Under the pieces are notes generated by a model. The model saw nothing but the letters and a program-made list of their open reading frames with translations. It did not search any database and was not told where the DNA came from. Positions 15,903-24,103 of a stretch of DNA of 64,000 nt are shown here, piece by piece (position 1 is the stretch's first letter; every line of letters starts with the position of its first letter). The stretch covers positions 1 to 64,000 of the forward strand of contig JAIXXG010000133.1 in the NCBI GenBank assembly GCA_027490915.1, given 5' to 3'. Source of the DNA: Microbacteriaceae bacterium. GTDB taxonomy: Bacteria > Actinomycetota > Actinomycetes > Actinomycetales > Microbacteriaceae. The translations under genes were made by a program, and so were the position numbers.

Positions 15903-17438
15903 GTGCCCGACGTTCCCCCCGCTCCCGAGTCCACAGCGCTGCGCCTCCGCGCGGCTCGGGCAGCCGCCGTCGCCTCCAGCGGCCTCCTCGTCGGCATCGG
16001 CGCGACGGCCGCGGTGCCCGCGCTCGCCGCGACGGAGACCGACTGCACGATCGCGAACACCCTGGACGCATCGAGCGCCGACGAGACCGACATCCAGGCG
16101 CTCCTGGATGCCGACACCGCGATCGTCTGCCTCTCGGGCACGTTCCCGCTCACGACCCCGCTCACGTTCGACCACGACGTGACCCTCTTTGGGCTCACGG
16201 CGGCCGAGCTGGATGGAAACGACCTCACCGGCCTGCTGCTCGGCTCGAACGGCGCCGACCTCACCGTGCAGAACATCACGTTCACCGATGGCAGCTCCAC
16301 CGACGGTGGAGCGATCGCCAGCGACGGCAGTCTCACGGTCGAGAACTCGGTGTTCCGCGGCAATTCGGCCTCGAGTGATGGCGGTGCCATCTTCAACGCG
16401 GGCGGCGGCTACGACGTGGAGATCGTCGACTCCACCTTCACCGACAACGTGGCGGAGACCGGCGCCGGTGGCGCCGTCTACGGCTTCGGAGTGGTTGTCG
16501 CGACGAGCACCTTCACTGACAACGCTGCGATCGGAGGCGGCGCCGTTTACGGTTTCGGCCTCGTCGCCATCGAGTCGACGTTCACCGGAAATCTCGCCGA
16601 GGCTGGGGGCGCGCTCTTCGGCGGTCAGTACGGCTTCTCGGCGGGGTCGACCTTCATCGAGAACGAGGCTGAGGTTGTCGGCGGAGCGATGGCCGACTAC
16701 GGGGCCTCCCTCGCGATCAACTCGACCTTCCTCGAGAACTCGGCGGGGGAGGTCGGCGGGGCCATTTTCACCACGTCCGGCCAGATCGCCCTCTCGACGT
16801 TCATCGAGAACCGCGCCAACAGTGCTGTGGCGGGAGACGCCAGCGAGGCGATCATGGCGGAGGGCGACGGCGACACGGTGAGCCTGCTCGGCAACATCTT
16901 CGCCGGCACCCGCACGAACGCGCAGGTCGGGGCCTTCACCGCTGACGCGTACAGCGACGCCGGCGGCAACGTCTTCTCGACCACGGAGAGCGCCGAATCG
17001 GCGCTCGGCACCCCCCACCCGAGCACGCAGTTCGGTCGTTCCCTGGCCTCGATCGTCGGCACGGCGCCCTCGGCGCAGGACAACGGCGGATCGGTGCCGA
17101 CTATCGCTCTCGTCGCGGGCAGCCCCGCGATCGACGCGGTGCCGGACGGCGTGATCGACGACTTCTTCGGGCCGGTCTCGGCGCTCTCGCCGGTGAGCGA
17201 CCGATTCGCCGACACGCTCGACGAGCTCGAGGCCGCGGTCACCGACGAGACGGTCGATCAGCGCAACGTCGAGCGCACCGGGCTGATCGATGCCGGCTCG
17301 TTCGAATACGGCGATGCTGAGCTCGCGGCCACCGGCGCCGATTCCGGCATCACGGCGTGGCTCGCGGGTGCCGCGGCCCTGCTGCTGGGCCTGGGCGTGA
17401 CGGTGATCGCGCTGGCGCGCCGCTCGCGCCGCCGCTGA
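15903..17438 (+). CDS. Sortase-anchored right-handed beta-helix surface protein
   Basis: A 511-residue secreted protein: signal peptide with an Arg-rich n-region and hydrophobic core (about 14-43, ending VPALAA), then repeats typical of parallel beta-helix proteins (GGAI/GGAV-NSTF-ENxA units about 135-300, such as STFTDNAAIGGGAVYG and STFIENRAN), a choice-of-anchor-like DNGGSVPTIALVAGSPAID segment (about 395-415), and a C-terminal sorting signal: LAATG (about 476-480), hydrophobic helix and RRSRRR tail. LAxTG is the motif of class E sortases of high-GC actinobacteria. Likely wall-anchored; its ligand is unknown. GTG 15903 has AGGAGGT seven bases upstream. The stop codon lies in a 28-bp tandem repeat. 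Confidence 0.9.
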   Translation: MPDVPPAPESTALRLRAARAAAVASSGLLVGIGATAAVPALAATETDCTIANTLDASSADETDIQALLDADTAIVCLSGTFPLTTPLTFDHDVTLFGLTAAELDGNDLTGLLLGSNGADLTVQNITFTDGSSTDGGAIASDGSLTVENSVFRGNSASSDGGAIFNAGGGYDVEIVDSTFTDNVAETGAGGAVYGFGVVVATSTFTDNAAIGGGAVYGFGLVAIESTFTGNLAEAGGALFGGQYGFSAGSTFIENEAEVVGGAMADYGASLAINSTFLENSAGEVGGAIFTTSGQIALSTFIENRANSAVAGDASEAIMAEGDGDTVSLLGNIFAGTRTNAQVGAFTADAYSDAGGNVFSTTESAESALGTPHPSTQFGRSLASIVGTAPSAQDNGGSVPTIALVAGSPAIDAVPDGVIDDFFGPVSALSPVSDRFADTLDELEAAVTDETVDQRNVERTGLIDAGSFEYGDAELAATGADSGITAWLAGAAALLLGLGVTVIALARRSRRR

Positions 17439-17502
17439 CGCGGCTCAGTGCTGGCGCCGCCGCTGACGCGGCTCAGCGCTGGCGCCGCCGCTGACGCGGC
17501 TC
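17427..17502. repeat. 28-bp tandem repeat spanning the beta-helix gene stop codon
   Basis: Two full 28-bp copies (17427-17454, 17455-17482) differing at one position, plus a 20-base third copy (17483-17502). Each begins CGCCGCCGCTGACGCGGCTC. The TGA in the first copy is the stop of the surface-protein gene, so the later copies are decayed duplications of the gene end. Confidence 0.9.
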
Positions 17503-17521
17503 GTCGCAGTGCGGCGCTGCA

Positions 17522-17537
17522 CGCGAGCGCGCTCGCG
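17522..17537. terminator. 16-bp perfect palindrome in the convergent intergenic region
   Basis: CGCGAGCGCGCTCGCG is a perfect palindrome between the convergent beta-helix and lipoprotein genes (intergenic 17439-17583). It could act as part of a terminator or bind a dimeric protein; GCGGCG and CGCCGC flanks extend the pairing. Further downstream CGGAGACCCC / CGGAGACCCG form a short direct repeat (17557-17581). Confidence 0.4.
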
Positions 17538-17583
17538 CCGCCCTGCCTGTTGCCTCCGGAGACCCCGCCTGCGGAGACCCGGC

Positions 17584-18198
17584 CTACTGGAAGACCTGGC
17601 TGGTGACCTCTTCGGCGAGGGTGACGGCCTCCTCGTAGAAGACCGGCCCGCCGAAGGTGCTGATCACCGAGATCCAGCTCTCCTGCGTGATGACGTTGTA
17701 GATCGCCGGCACGACGCCCTCGTCGCCCTGCTGGCTGTACGTGATCGCGCCCTCGGGCGTCGTGCCCTCGTTGAGGCCCTGCGCCGTGAGGTCGTTGATG
17801 ATGCCGGCGCGGTTCGCCGTGGAGATCGGCGCGACGCTGATGAGCAGGCTCGAGAGGTCGACGCCGTCCTCCGCGAAGACGCAGCTGATGCCGCCGGCGA
17901 GCTGCTCGGGGGTCGGGTCGAAGAAGTAGTCGTCGCCGTACACGCCGCCCGGGCCGCCGAGCAGGGCCAGGTTCTGGGCGGCGAACGCGTCGAGGCGCGA
18001 CTGCGGCAGGATCGTGGTGCAGTCGGTCGGCATCGTGAACACGAGCGGCGTGGGCTCCGGCTCCTCCGTCGGCGTCTCGGTCGGCGTGGGCTCGACCGTG
18101 GGCTCTTCGGCGACGGGCTCTTCGGCGGGGGCGCAGGCGGCGAGACCGCCGACCAGGGCGAGGGCGGCGGCGCCGGCGAGAAGACGCAGGGCGGACAT
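17584..18198 (-). CDS. Secreted lipoprotein (paralogue of the one at 19873)
   Basis: A 204-residue lipoprotein: signal peptide with lipobox LAAC (Cys at about residue 22), a 30-residue Pro/Thr/Glu linker (PTVEPTPTETPTEEPEPTP) and a globular domain of about 150 residues with two Cys (TDCTTILP and ISCVFAEDG) that may form a disulfide. The pattern Cys - L..L - GGISC - NRAGIINDLTAQG - ITYS is shared with the lipoprotein at 19873-20490. No domain name can be given. ATG 18198 has AAGGAG at good spacing; the much longer open frame upstream is antisense to the amidase and was rejected. Confidence 0.87.
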   Translation of the reverse strand: MSALRLLAGAAALALVGGLAACAPAEEPVAEEPTVEPTPTETPTEEPEPTPLVFTMPTDCTTILPQSRLDAFAAQNLALLGGPGGVYGDDYFFDPTPEQLAGGISCVFAEDGVDLSSLLISVAPISTANRAGIINDLTAQGLNEGTTPEGAITYSQQGDEGVVPAIYNVITQESWISVISTFGGPVFYEEAVTLAEEVTSQVFQ

Positions 18199-18381
18199 GG
18201 GGCTCCTTGGCGAACGGTTGGGGGGAGCGCGATGCGGCGCTCCGGGCCAGAATCTAGCAGTCGCACCGGCGGCGCAGGCCGGTGTCGGGCGGCCCTCAGC
18301 GCCCCCGTAGCCCTTCGTTGCGCAATCGATACCCACGGGCGGTCGCGGGGCGCTCATCGAGCCGCCCCGTAGGCTCGCACC

Positions 18382-19845
18382 GTGTTCGAACTGCATCATC
18401 TGAGCGCCCTCGAGCAGGGGGAGTGGCTGCGTCGCGGCGAGGTGCGCCCGCGCGAGCTCGTCGAGCACTACCTCGAGCGCATCGAGCGCCTCAACCCGCG
18501 TGTCGGGGCTCTGACGGTCGTCGAGGCGGAGCGCGCGCTGGCCCGCGCCGATGAGCTCGAGCGGCTCGGCGCCCGGTCGGCGCCGCTGTGGGGCATCCCG
18601 CTCGCCGACAAAGAGCTCGTGCGACGCTCCGGCCAGCGCACGACCTTCGGGTCGCGACTGCTCGCCGAGCACGTGCCGACCGAGAGCGATGAGCTCGTCG
18701 AGCACCTCGACGCCGCCGGGGCCATCAGCCTCGGCGCGACAGCGGCCCCGGAGTTCGGTCTGCCGTCGTACACCGAGAGCCGGGTCGCCCCACCCGCGCG
18801 CACGCCGTACGACCTCGGTCGCGGCGCCGGCGGCTCGAGCGGGGGCGCGGCCGCGGCCGTCGCCGCCGGTCTGCTGCCGATCGCACCGGGCAGCGACGGC
18901 GGCGGCAGCATCCGCATCCCCGCAGCGGCGTGCGGACTCGTGGGGCTCAAGCCCTCGCGCGGCCGCGTGCCGGCGGGCAGCGGCCTCGAGCACCTCGCCG
19001 GTCTCGTCGTCGCCGGGCCGATCGCGCGCACCGTCGCGGATGCGGCGCTGCTGCTCGACGCGCTCATCGCCGCCGCGCCCTGGCCGTTCGCGACCCGCGC
19101 GCCCGTCGACCCGCCGCTCGCCTCGGGCCGCGACCACCCGCACACCGGCCCTCTGCTCGGCGCGGCCGTGCGCGGCGAGGGCCGCTTTCAGCTCGGCGTC
19201 ACCACGAGCTCGCCGTGGGAGGCCGACACCGCGCTGACGATCTCCCCCGAGGCGCGGTGGGCGCTCGACGAGGCGGTCGCGGGCTTCGCGGCGCTCGGCC
19301 ACGGGCTCGACGACCTCACGCTCGACCCCGAGCCCGACTACGGCCCGACCTTCCGCACGATCTGGAAGGCGAGCGCCGCGGGCATCCCCGCGCACACCGA
19401 GGCCGAGCTCGCCCTCCTCGAGCCCCTCACGGCCTGGCTCGTGCGCGAGGGCCGCGCGCTGCCGGCGAGCCAGTTGGCCGAGGCCCTCGCCTGGCTCGCG
19501 GGCTTCGAGCGGCGCTTCATCGCCCAGCTGACGGGCCTGGATGCGGTGCTCACGCCCGCCCTCGCCCTCACGCCGCGCCCCCTCGGGTGGTACGACCCGC
19601 ACGATGCCGAGCGCAACTTCACGCAGCAGGTGCAGTACACGCCGTGGACGAGCATGGTCAACGTGGCAGGACTCCCCGCCCTCACCCTCCCGGTCGGGCT
19701 GACGCCCGATCACCTGCCCGAGCCGGGCCTGCCCATGGGCGTGCAGCTGATCGGCCGGCCGGGCGGCGAGGCCACCCTGCTGGCGCTCGGCGCACAGTGG
19801 GAGCGCGCGCGGGGCACGGCGCGCATCCACCCGCCGCAGTGGTGA
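18382..19845 (+). CDS. Amidase signature family enzyme
   Basis: A 487-residue amidase-signature hydrolase that should release ammonia or amine from an amide. The Ser-cisSer-Lys triad is intact: Lys77 in ADKEL, cis-Ser within GGSSGG (150-155) and nucleophile Ser in GSDGGGSIRIP (170-180). Downstream PWTSMVNVAGLPALTLPVG and GVQLIGRPGGEATLL match the family C-terminal core. It is not in a gatCAB context, so a general amidase is more likely than Glu-tRNA amidotransferase. TAGGCT stands six bases before the GTG (leaderless layout). Lipoprotein paralogues lie on both sides on the opposite strand. Confidence 0.93.
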   Translation: MFELHHLSALEQGEWLRRGEVRPRELVEHYLERIERLNPRVGALTVVEAERALARADELERLGARSAPLWGIPLADKELVRRSGQRTTFGSRLLAEHVPTESDELVEHLDAAGAISLGATAAPEFGLPSYTESRVAPPARTPYDLGRGAGGSSGGAAAAVAAGLLPIAPGSDGGGSIRIPAAACGLVGLKPSRGRVPAGSGLEHLAGLVVAGPIARTVADAALLLDALIAAAPWPFATRAPVDPPLASGRDHPHTGPLLGAAVRGEGRFQLGVTTSSPWEADTALTISPEARWALDEAVAGFAALGHGLDDLTLDPEPDYGPTFRTIWKASAAGIPAHTEAELALLEPLTAWLVREGRALPASQLAEALAWLAGFERRFIAQLTGLDAVLTPALALTPRPLGWYDPHDAERNFTQQVQYTPWTSMVNVAGLPALTLPVGLTPDHLPEPGLPMGVQLIGRPGGEATLLALGAQWERARGTARIHPPQW

Positions 19846-19872
19846 CGGCGGGCGTGCGGGCGACGGAACCGG

Positions 19873-20490
19873 CTACGGCAGCAGCAGGGCCGCGGCGTCG
19901 AGCGTGAGCGTCTGCGCGTCGCCGAACGTGTAGAGGCTGCCGACCCAGAGCGTCGCCGAGACCAGGTGCGCCTCGGTGTAGGTGATGAACTCCTCCTCGA
20001 CGGCGATGGTCCACAGCTCGCCGCCGTCGATCGGCGTCGCCGTGAACCCGGCCGTGGCCAGAGCGTCGAGCAGGGCGGTGCGGTTCACCTCATCGAGCCG
20101 CGCCACCGAGGTGGTCGACCCGCTCTCGCTGGCCGGCAGGATCCACGTGCAGCTGACCCGCTCATCGATCGCCGCGAGCAGCGTCTCGAGCGCGGGGTCG
20201 AGCGTTCCCCACCCGCCTGCCCCGGGGCTGCTGACGTCGCCCTGCGGCTCGCGACCGTCGGCCTCGAGGGTGGTGACGAGCGCGGGCGAGTAGATCGCGT
20301 CGCACGCGGGCAGCGCGACGGGGGTCGGCGTGGGCGAGGCCGTCGTGCTCGCGCTCGCGGTGGGAGAGACCGAGGGCTCCGGTGCGGCGGCGGGCGTGCA
20401 TCCGGTGAGGGCGATCACGAGGCCCAGCGCGAGGCCGACGCTGCCGAGCGCGGCGCGGAGCGCGGGGGTCGAGGCAACGGTGCGGGCCAT
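19873..20490 (-). CDS. Secreted lipoprotein (paralogue of the one at 17584)
   Basis: A 205-residue lipoprotein with signal peptide and lipobox LTGC (Cys about 31), a Ser/Thr/Pro linker (SPTASASTTASPTPTP) and a globular domain with two Cys (PACDAIYSP and RVSCTWILP). The segment NRTALLDALATAGFTATPIDGG aligns with NRAGIINDLTAQGLNEGTTPEG of the lipoprotein at 17584, at the same distance after the second Cys. TAGGGT lies six bases upstream of the ATG, so it is probably leaderless. Function unknown. Confidence 0.87.
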   Translation of the reverse strand: MARTVASTPALRAALGSVGLALGLVIALTGCTPAAAPEPSVSPTASASTTASPTPTPVALPACDAIYSPALVTTLEADGREPQGDVSSPGAGGWGTLDPALETLLAAIDERVSCTWILPASESGSTTSVARLDEVNRTALLDALATAGFTATPIDGGELWTIAVEEEFITYTEAHLVSATLWVGSLYTFGDAQTLTLDAAALLLP

Positions 20491-20516
20491 GCCCGAACCC
20501 TAGTGCGCCCGCGCGC

Positions 20517-20960
20517 TCAGCGGTACCCGCCCTTCGCGAGGCCGGCCTCGACCTCGAAGCGGTTGTGCCGCGCGTCCTGCCCCGCCGCGAGGTAGAGCGG
20601 GATGAAGGCGAGCCCGTACTTCTTCCACTGCGCGCGGTGCACGGCTTCGTGCTCGAGCACGTCGGGGCGGGTGTTGTCGCGCGTGAGGTAGGCGGCGCCG
20701 ATGGTCGTGCCGCCGCGGCCGAACGCCCAGCGCGGCATGCCCTCGCAGACGATCACGCCGCCGCGGCGCGAGACGCGGAACCCTCCGAGCAGGGCGCCCC
20801 ACGTCACGCCGACCGCCGTCGCGAACCAGTAGCCCGGGCGGGCGACGACCGGGTGCAGGCCGACGTCGCGCACGACGCGGTTGCGGGCGATGCCCTCGAC
20901 GGCACGAGCGGCGCGCCCCTTCCGCGGCGCGCCATCGGCGGCGGGGGATGCGGGGCTCAC
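20517..20960 (-). CDS. HExxH-containing hypothetical protein
   Basis: A 147-residue protein with a central hydrophobic segment (YWFATAVGVTWGALLGGF, about 46-63) and the block VLEHEAVHRAQWKKYGLAF (about 104-122) containing HEAVH, a possible zinc-peptidase signature, followed by NRFEVEAGLAKGGYR. Similar actinobacterial proteins are usually annotated as hypothetical or, doubtfully, Fe-S oxidoreductase; nothing here supports an Fe-S cluster (no Cys in the core). GTG 20960 overlaps the stop of the flavin reductase-like gene (GTGA), so it is the last gene of that operon. Confidence 0.8.
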   Translation of the reverse strand: MSPASPAADGAPRKGRAARAVEGIARNRVVRDVGLHPVVARPGYWFATAVGVTWGALLGGFRVSRRGGVIVCEGMPRWAFGRGGTTIGAAYLTRDNTRPDVLEHEAVHRAQWKKYGLAFIPLYLAAGQDARHNRFEVEAGLAKGGYR

Positions 20961-22414
20961 GGCCGCCCGTACCCCTCGAGCAGCCGCAACCACACCTCGC
21001 TGAGCGTGGGGTACGACGGCACGGCATGCCACAGCCGGTCGAGGGGCACCCGACCGACGATCGCGATCGTAGCCGCGTGCAGCAGCTCGCCGACGTCGTC
21101 GCCGACGAGCGTGAAGCCGACGATCACCCGGTCGTCCTCGTCCACGACCATGCGGGCCGTGCCGCGGTAGTCGTCGCCGTGCACGGTCGCCCCGGCGAGC
21201 CAGCCCAGCTCGTAGTCGACCACCCGCGTGCGCAGGCCGCGCTTCTCGGCGGCCGCGGCGGTGAGGCCGACGCTCGCGACCTCCGGGCTCGTGAAGGTCA
21301 CCTGCGGCACCGCGTCATGATCCGCGGTGGCGACATGCGCGCCCCACGGGGCGTCGTCGACGGATGCGCCGCTCGCGCGCGCCGCGATCACGTCGCCCGC
21401 GGCCCGGGCCTGGTACTTGCCCTGATGGGTGAGCAGTGCCCGGCGGTTGACGTCGCCGACGGCGTAGAGCCAGTCGTGGCCGCGCACCCGCAGGGTGTCG
21501 TCCACCTCGAGCCAGCGGCCGGGCTCGAGGCCGATCGTCTCGAGCCCGAGGTCGTCGGTGGCGGCAGCGCGACCCGTCGCGACGACGAGCTCGTCGACCT
21601 CGAGCACCCGTCCGCCCGGCAGCGTGAGGGCGACCGTGCCGTCGTCGCGCCGGTCGACGCGCTCGGGAGTGGTGCCGAGCAGCACCTCGGCGCCGTCGTC
21701 GCGCAACTGGGCGGCGACCGCCTCGCCGGCGAACGGCTCGACCTCGGCCAGCAGCCCGCTGCGGGCGAGCAGGGTGACGCGGCTGCCGAGGCTCGTGAAG
21801 GCCGTGGCCATCTCGCACCCGACCACGCCGCCGCCGATGATGGCGAGTCGCGCGGGAACGTGCTCGGTGCTCGTGATCTCGCGCGAGGTCCACGGCCGCG
21901 CGGCGGCGAGACCGTCGATGGGCGGCATCGCCGCCCGCGAGCCGGTGCAGATCGCCACCGCGTGGGTCGCGGTCACGGCGCGCGTCGAGCCGTCGGCTGC
22001 GGTGATGGCGACCCGGCGCTCGCCGTCGAGCCGTGCCGTTCCGCGCGCGAGGGCGATGCCCGCCTTCTGCAGCCAGCGCACCTGGCCCGCGTCGTCCCAG
22101 TGGGCGGCGACCTCGTCCCGGCGGCCGAGCACTGCGCGGGCATCCGGCGACCCGGTGATCGCCGCGCGGGCCCCGGCGACCGCGTGGGCGGCGCGCAGCA
22201 CGCTGCCCGCGCGCAGCAGCGCTTTCGAGGGCATGCAGGCCCAGTACGAGCACTCGCCGCCCACGAGCTCGCTCTCGACGATGAGCACGCTCAACCCGCC
22301 CTGCACCGCGCGGTCGGCCACGTTCTCTCCGACCGCGCCGGCGCCGATCACCACCAGGTCGTAGGTGTCGCTGGGCGGGAAGTCGGTGGCGGCGGTGGCG
22401 GTCAGCGCGGGCAT
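20957..22414 (-). CDS. FAD/NAD(P)-dependent disulfide reductase-like protein
   Basis: A 485-residue group I pyridine nucleotide-disulfide oxidoreductase. FAD Rossmann motif VVIGAGAVGENVAD (about 21-34), redox pair in GGECSYWACMPSK (Cys55 and Cys60), NAD(P) motif LAIIGGGVVGCEMA (about 190), second FAD motif LYAVGDVN (about 320), and a dimerisation domain. The C-terminal VPSYPTLSEVW has Tyr where lipoamide dehydrogenase has the catalytic His of HPTxxE; mercuric reductase also has Tyr there. It is therefore probably not a lipoamide dehydrogenase; the electron acceptor is unknown. ATG 22414 lies four bases after the enoyl-CoA hydratase stop; the 3' neighbour overlaps by GTGA. Confidence 0.9.
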   Translation of the reverse strand: MPALTATAATDFPPSDTYDLVVIGAGAVGENVADRAVQGGLSVLIVESELVGGECSYWACMPSKALLRAGSVLRAAHAVAGARAAITGSPDARAVLGRRDEVAAHWDDAGQVRWLQKAGIALARGTARLDGERRVAITAADGSTRAVTATHAVAICTGSRAAMPPIDGLAAARPWTSREITSTEHVPARLAIIGGGVVGCEMATAFTSLGSRVTLLARSGLLAEVEPFAGEAVAAQLRDDGAEVLLGTTPERVDRRDDGTVALTLPGGRVLEVDELVVATGRAAATDDLGLETIGLEPGRWLEVDDTLRVRGHDWLYAVGDVNRRALLTHQGKYQARAAGDVIAARASGASVDDAPWGAHVATADHDAVPQVTFTSPEVASVGLTAAAAEKRGLRTRVVDYELGWLAGATVHGDDYRGTARMVVDEDDRVIVGFTLVGDDVGELLHAATIAIVGRVPLDRLWHAVPSYPTLSEVWLRLLEGYGRP

Positions 22415-22418
22415 GGCC

Positions 22419-23234
22419 CTACCGTCCCACGAACTCCGGCTCGGTGCGAGTGAGAAATGCCTGCATGCCGATGCGGGCATCCTCGGTCTGCACGAGGCGC
22501 ACCAGCTCGCCCGGCAGCTGGGCCTCGGCGGCTGCATGGCCCTCGCGCACCGCGAGCCGGGCATTGGCGAGCGTGGCCTGAACGGCGAGCGGCGCCTGCG
22601 CGGCGATGCGGGCCGCCAGCTCGCGGGCGCGGGCGAGCTGCGTGCCCGGCTCGACGACCTCCTGCACGAGACCCATGCGGTGCGCCTCGGCGGCGTCGAA
22701 GCGGTCGCCGGTGAGCATCCAGCGCATCGCGCTGCCCCAGCCGGCGGCCGCGGCGAAGCGGGTGGTCGCGCCGCCGAAGGGCAGGATCGCCCGCGCGACC
22801 TCGAGCTGCGCGAAGACCGTGTCGCTCGCGGCGATCACGATGTCGCTCGCGAGCGCCAGCTCGATGCCGAGCGTCAGGCACGTGCCCTGCACGGCGAGCA
22901 CGACCGGCTTGCGCACGCGCGAGCCGTCCATGCCCCACGGGTGGATGCCGCCCTCGGGCACCATGGCGAGCCCGTTCGGCCCGATGCGCGGGGCCACGTC
23001 GGCGAGGTCGAGCCCTCCCGTGAAGTGGTCGCCGTGGGCGAAGACGACACCGACCCGCAGCTCGGGATCGCGGTCGAGCTCACCGTAGGCGAGCGCGAGC
23101 TGCTCGAGCATCGCGACATCGGCGGCGTTGCGCTTGTCGGCGCGGTTGAGCCCGATCAGCAGCGTGTGCCCGTCGCGCTCGACGGTCACGCGGGGGGTCT
23201 CGGCGGCGGCGTCAGGGGAGGAGGTCGCAGTCAT
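22419..23234 (-). CDS. Enoyl-CoA hydratase/isomerase (crotonase) family protein
   Basis: A 271-residue crotonase-fold protein. The CoA/oxyanion region is FTGGLDLADV (about 70-79) and VQGTCLTLGIELALASDIV (about 113-131); in true hydratases two Glu residues catalyse, here the second region shows GGATTRFAAAAGWGSAMRWMLTG without a clear pair, so isomerase or other chemistry is possible. Typical end: GM.AFL.R..P.F. TACGCT lies seven bases before the ATG, so this is the first gene of the operon echA-like - flavin reductase-like - HExxH protein. Confidence 0.9.
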   Translation of the reverse strand: MTATSSPDAAAETPRVTVERDGHTLLIGLNRADKRNAADVAMLEQLALAYGELDRDPELRVGVVFAHGDHFTGGLDLADVAPRIGPNGLAMVPEGGIHPWGMDGSRVRKPVVLAVQGTCLTLGIELALASDIVIAASDTVFAQLEVARAILPFGGATTRFAAAAGWGSAMRWMLTGDRFDAAEAHRMGLVQEVVEPGTQLARARELAARIAAQAPLAVQATLANARLAVREGHAAAEAQLPGELVRLVQTEDARIGMQAFLTRTEPEFVGR

Positions 23235-23296
23235 GCGCGCCAGCGTAGTGCGGGGCTGGTTCGTGTCAGCGGGCTTTGTCGGCGACCGACGATCAC

Positions 23297-24103
23297 TCAG
23301 CGCGTGAGGGCCGCCAGGATGCGCAGAATCACCGAGAGGTCGTCGCCGAGCGACTCGGCGTCACCGGAGGGCGCGAACTCGGTGACGCCCGCACCGGCGA
23401 GCGGAAGCGCGGCGCGCGCGGCGGCGATCGCGGCCGTGACATCGTCGAGCGCCAGCCCGAACGGGGTCGGAAACCCCACCCCGGCGAACACCCCCGGGTC
23501 GAGCACGTCGAGATCGATGTGGGCGTAGAGCACGGGCTCGACGCCGAGGGCGCGCGCCGCATCCGCCCGCTCGGCGACCACGGAGCCGACCTCGTCGGCC
23601 GCCACCGATCGCAGCCCGGCCTCCGCGATGAACGCGGCCTCGGCGTCGTCGAGCGCGCGCACGCCGAGCAGCAGCACGTCGGCGGGGTCGACGAGACCGT
23701 CGTCGATCATCGCGCGCAGCACCATGCCGTGGAAGGCGCCGCTCGGCGAGGTCTCGGCCGTGTTGAGGTCGGCGTGCGCGTCGGCCCACAGCAGGATGAC
23801 CCGCCCCTGCCGCGCGACGTGCTCGACGGGGGCGTACTCGACCCCGCAGTCGCCGCCGATCACGACGGCCGGCTCGTCGAGCTCGGCGAGGGCCTGCTGC
23901 AGCCGCTCGCGCACCAGCCGGATCGCACTGAACCGATGGATGCCCGTGCCCTCGGTGTCGCCCGCCTCGAGCGGCACCTCGATGAGGCGCGTCGCGGCGC
24001 TCGGCAGGTCGCCGCGGATCGCGGCGGCCCCGTCGACCAGCCGCATCGCCCGCGACGAGCCCGAACCCTGCCACTGCGGTACGACGAGGAAGGTGCTGCT
24101 CAT
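23297..24103 (-). CDS. Arginase/agmatinase family (ureohydrolase fold) protein
   Basis: A 268-residue protein with the metal-binding motifs of the arginase fold: GGDCGVEYAP (about 83-92, His of GGDHS replaced by Cys), WADAHADLNT (about 106-115) and HIDLDVLDP (about 194-202). The Asp ligands are kept; the first His ligand is Cys, as in some actinobacterial members. The guanidino substrate is not known and no arginine-catabolic genes are near. ATG 24103 overlaps the stop of the upstream membrane-protein gene (ATGA), making it the last gene of the TPM-PspA operon. Confidence 0.9.
   Translation of the reverse strand: MSSTFLVVPQWQGSGSSRAMRLVDGAAAIRGDLPSAATRLIEVPLEAGDTEGTGIHRFSAIRLVRERLQQALAELDEPAVVIGGDCGVEYAPVEHVARQGRVILLWADAHADLNTAETSPSGAFHGMVLRAMIDDGLVDPADVLLLGVRALDDAEAAFIAEAGLRSVAADEVGSVVAERADAARALGVEPVLYAHIDLDVLDPGVFAGVGFPTPFGLALDDVTAAIAAARAALPLAGAGVTEFAPSGDAESLGDDLSVILRILAALTR

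Noticed and set aside
17584-19830. Extension of the lipoprotein frame upstream to 19830
   Set aside because: The extension is antisense to the amidase; the lipobox signal peptide and ribosome site at 18198 define the true start.
11349-20490. Genomic island or prophage covering the surface-protein genes
   Set aside because: No integrase, transposase, phage gene or att-like repeat; base composition looks the same as in the flanks by eye. The tRNA-Arg at 9589 has no downstream copy of its 3' end in this window apart from the shared flank noted separately.
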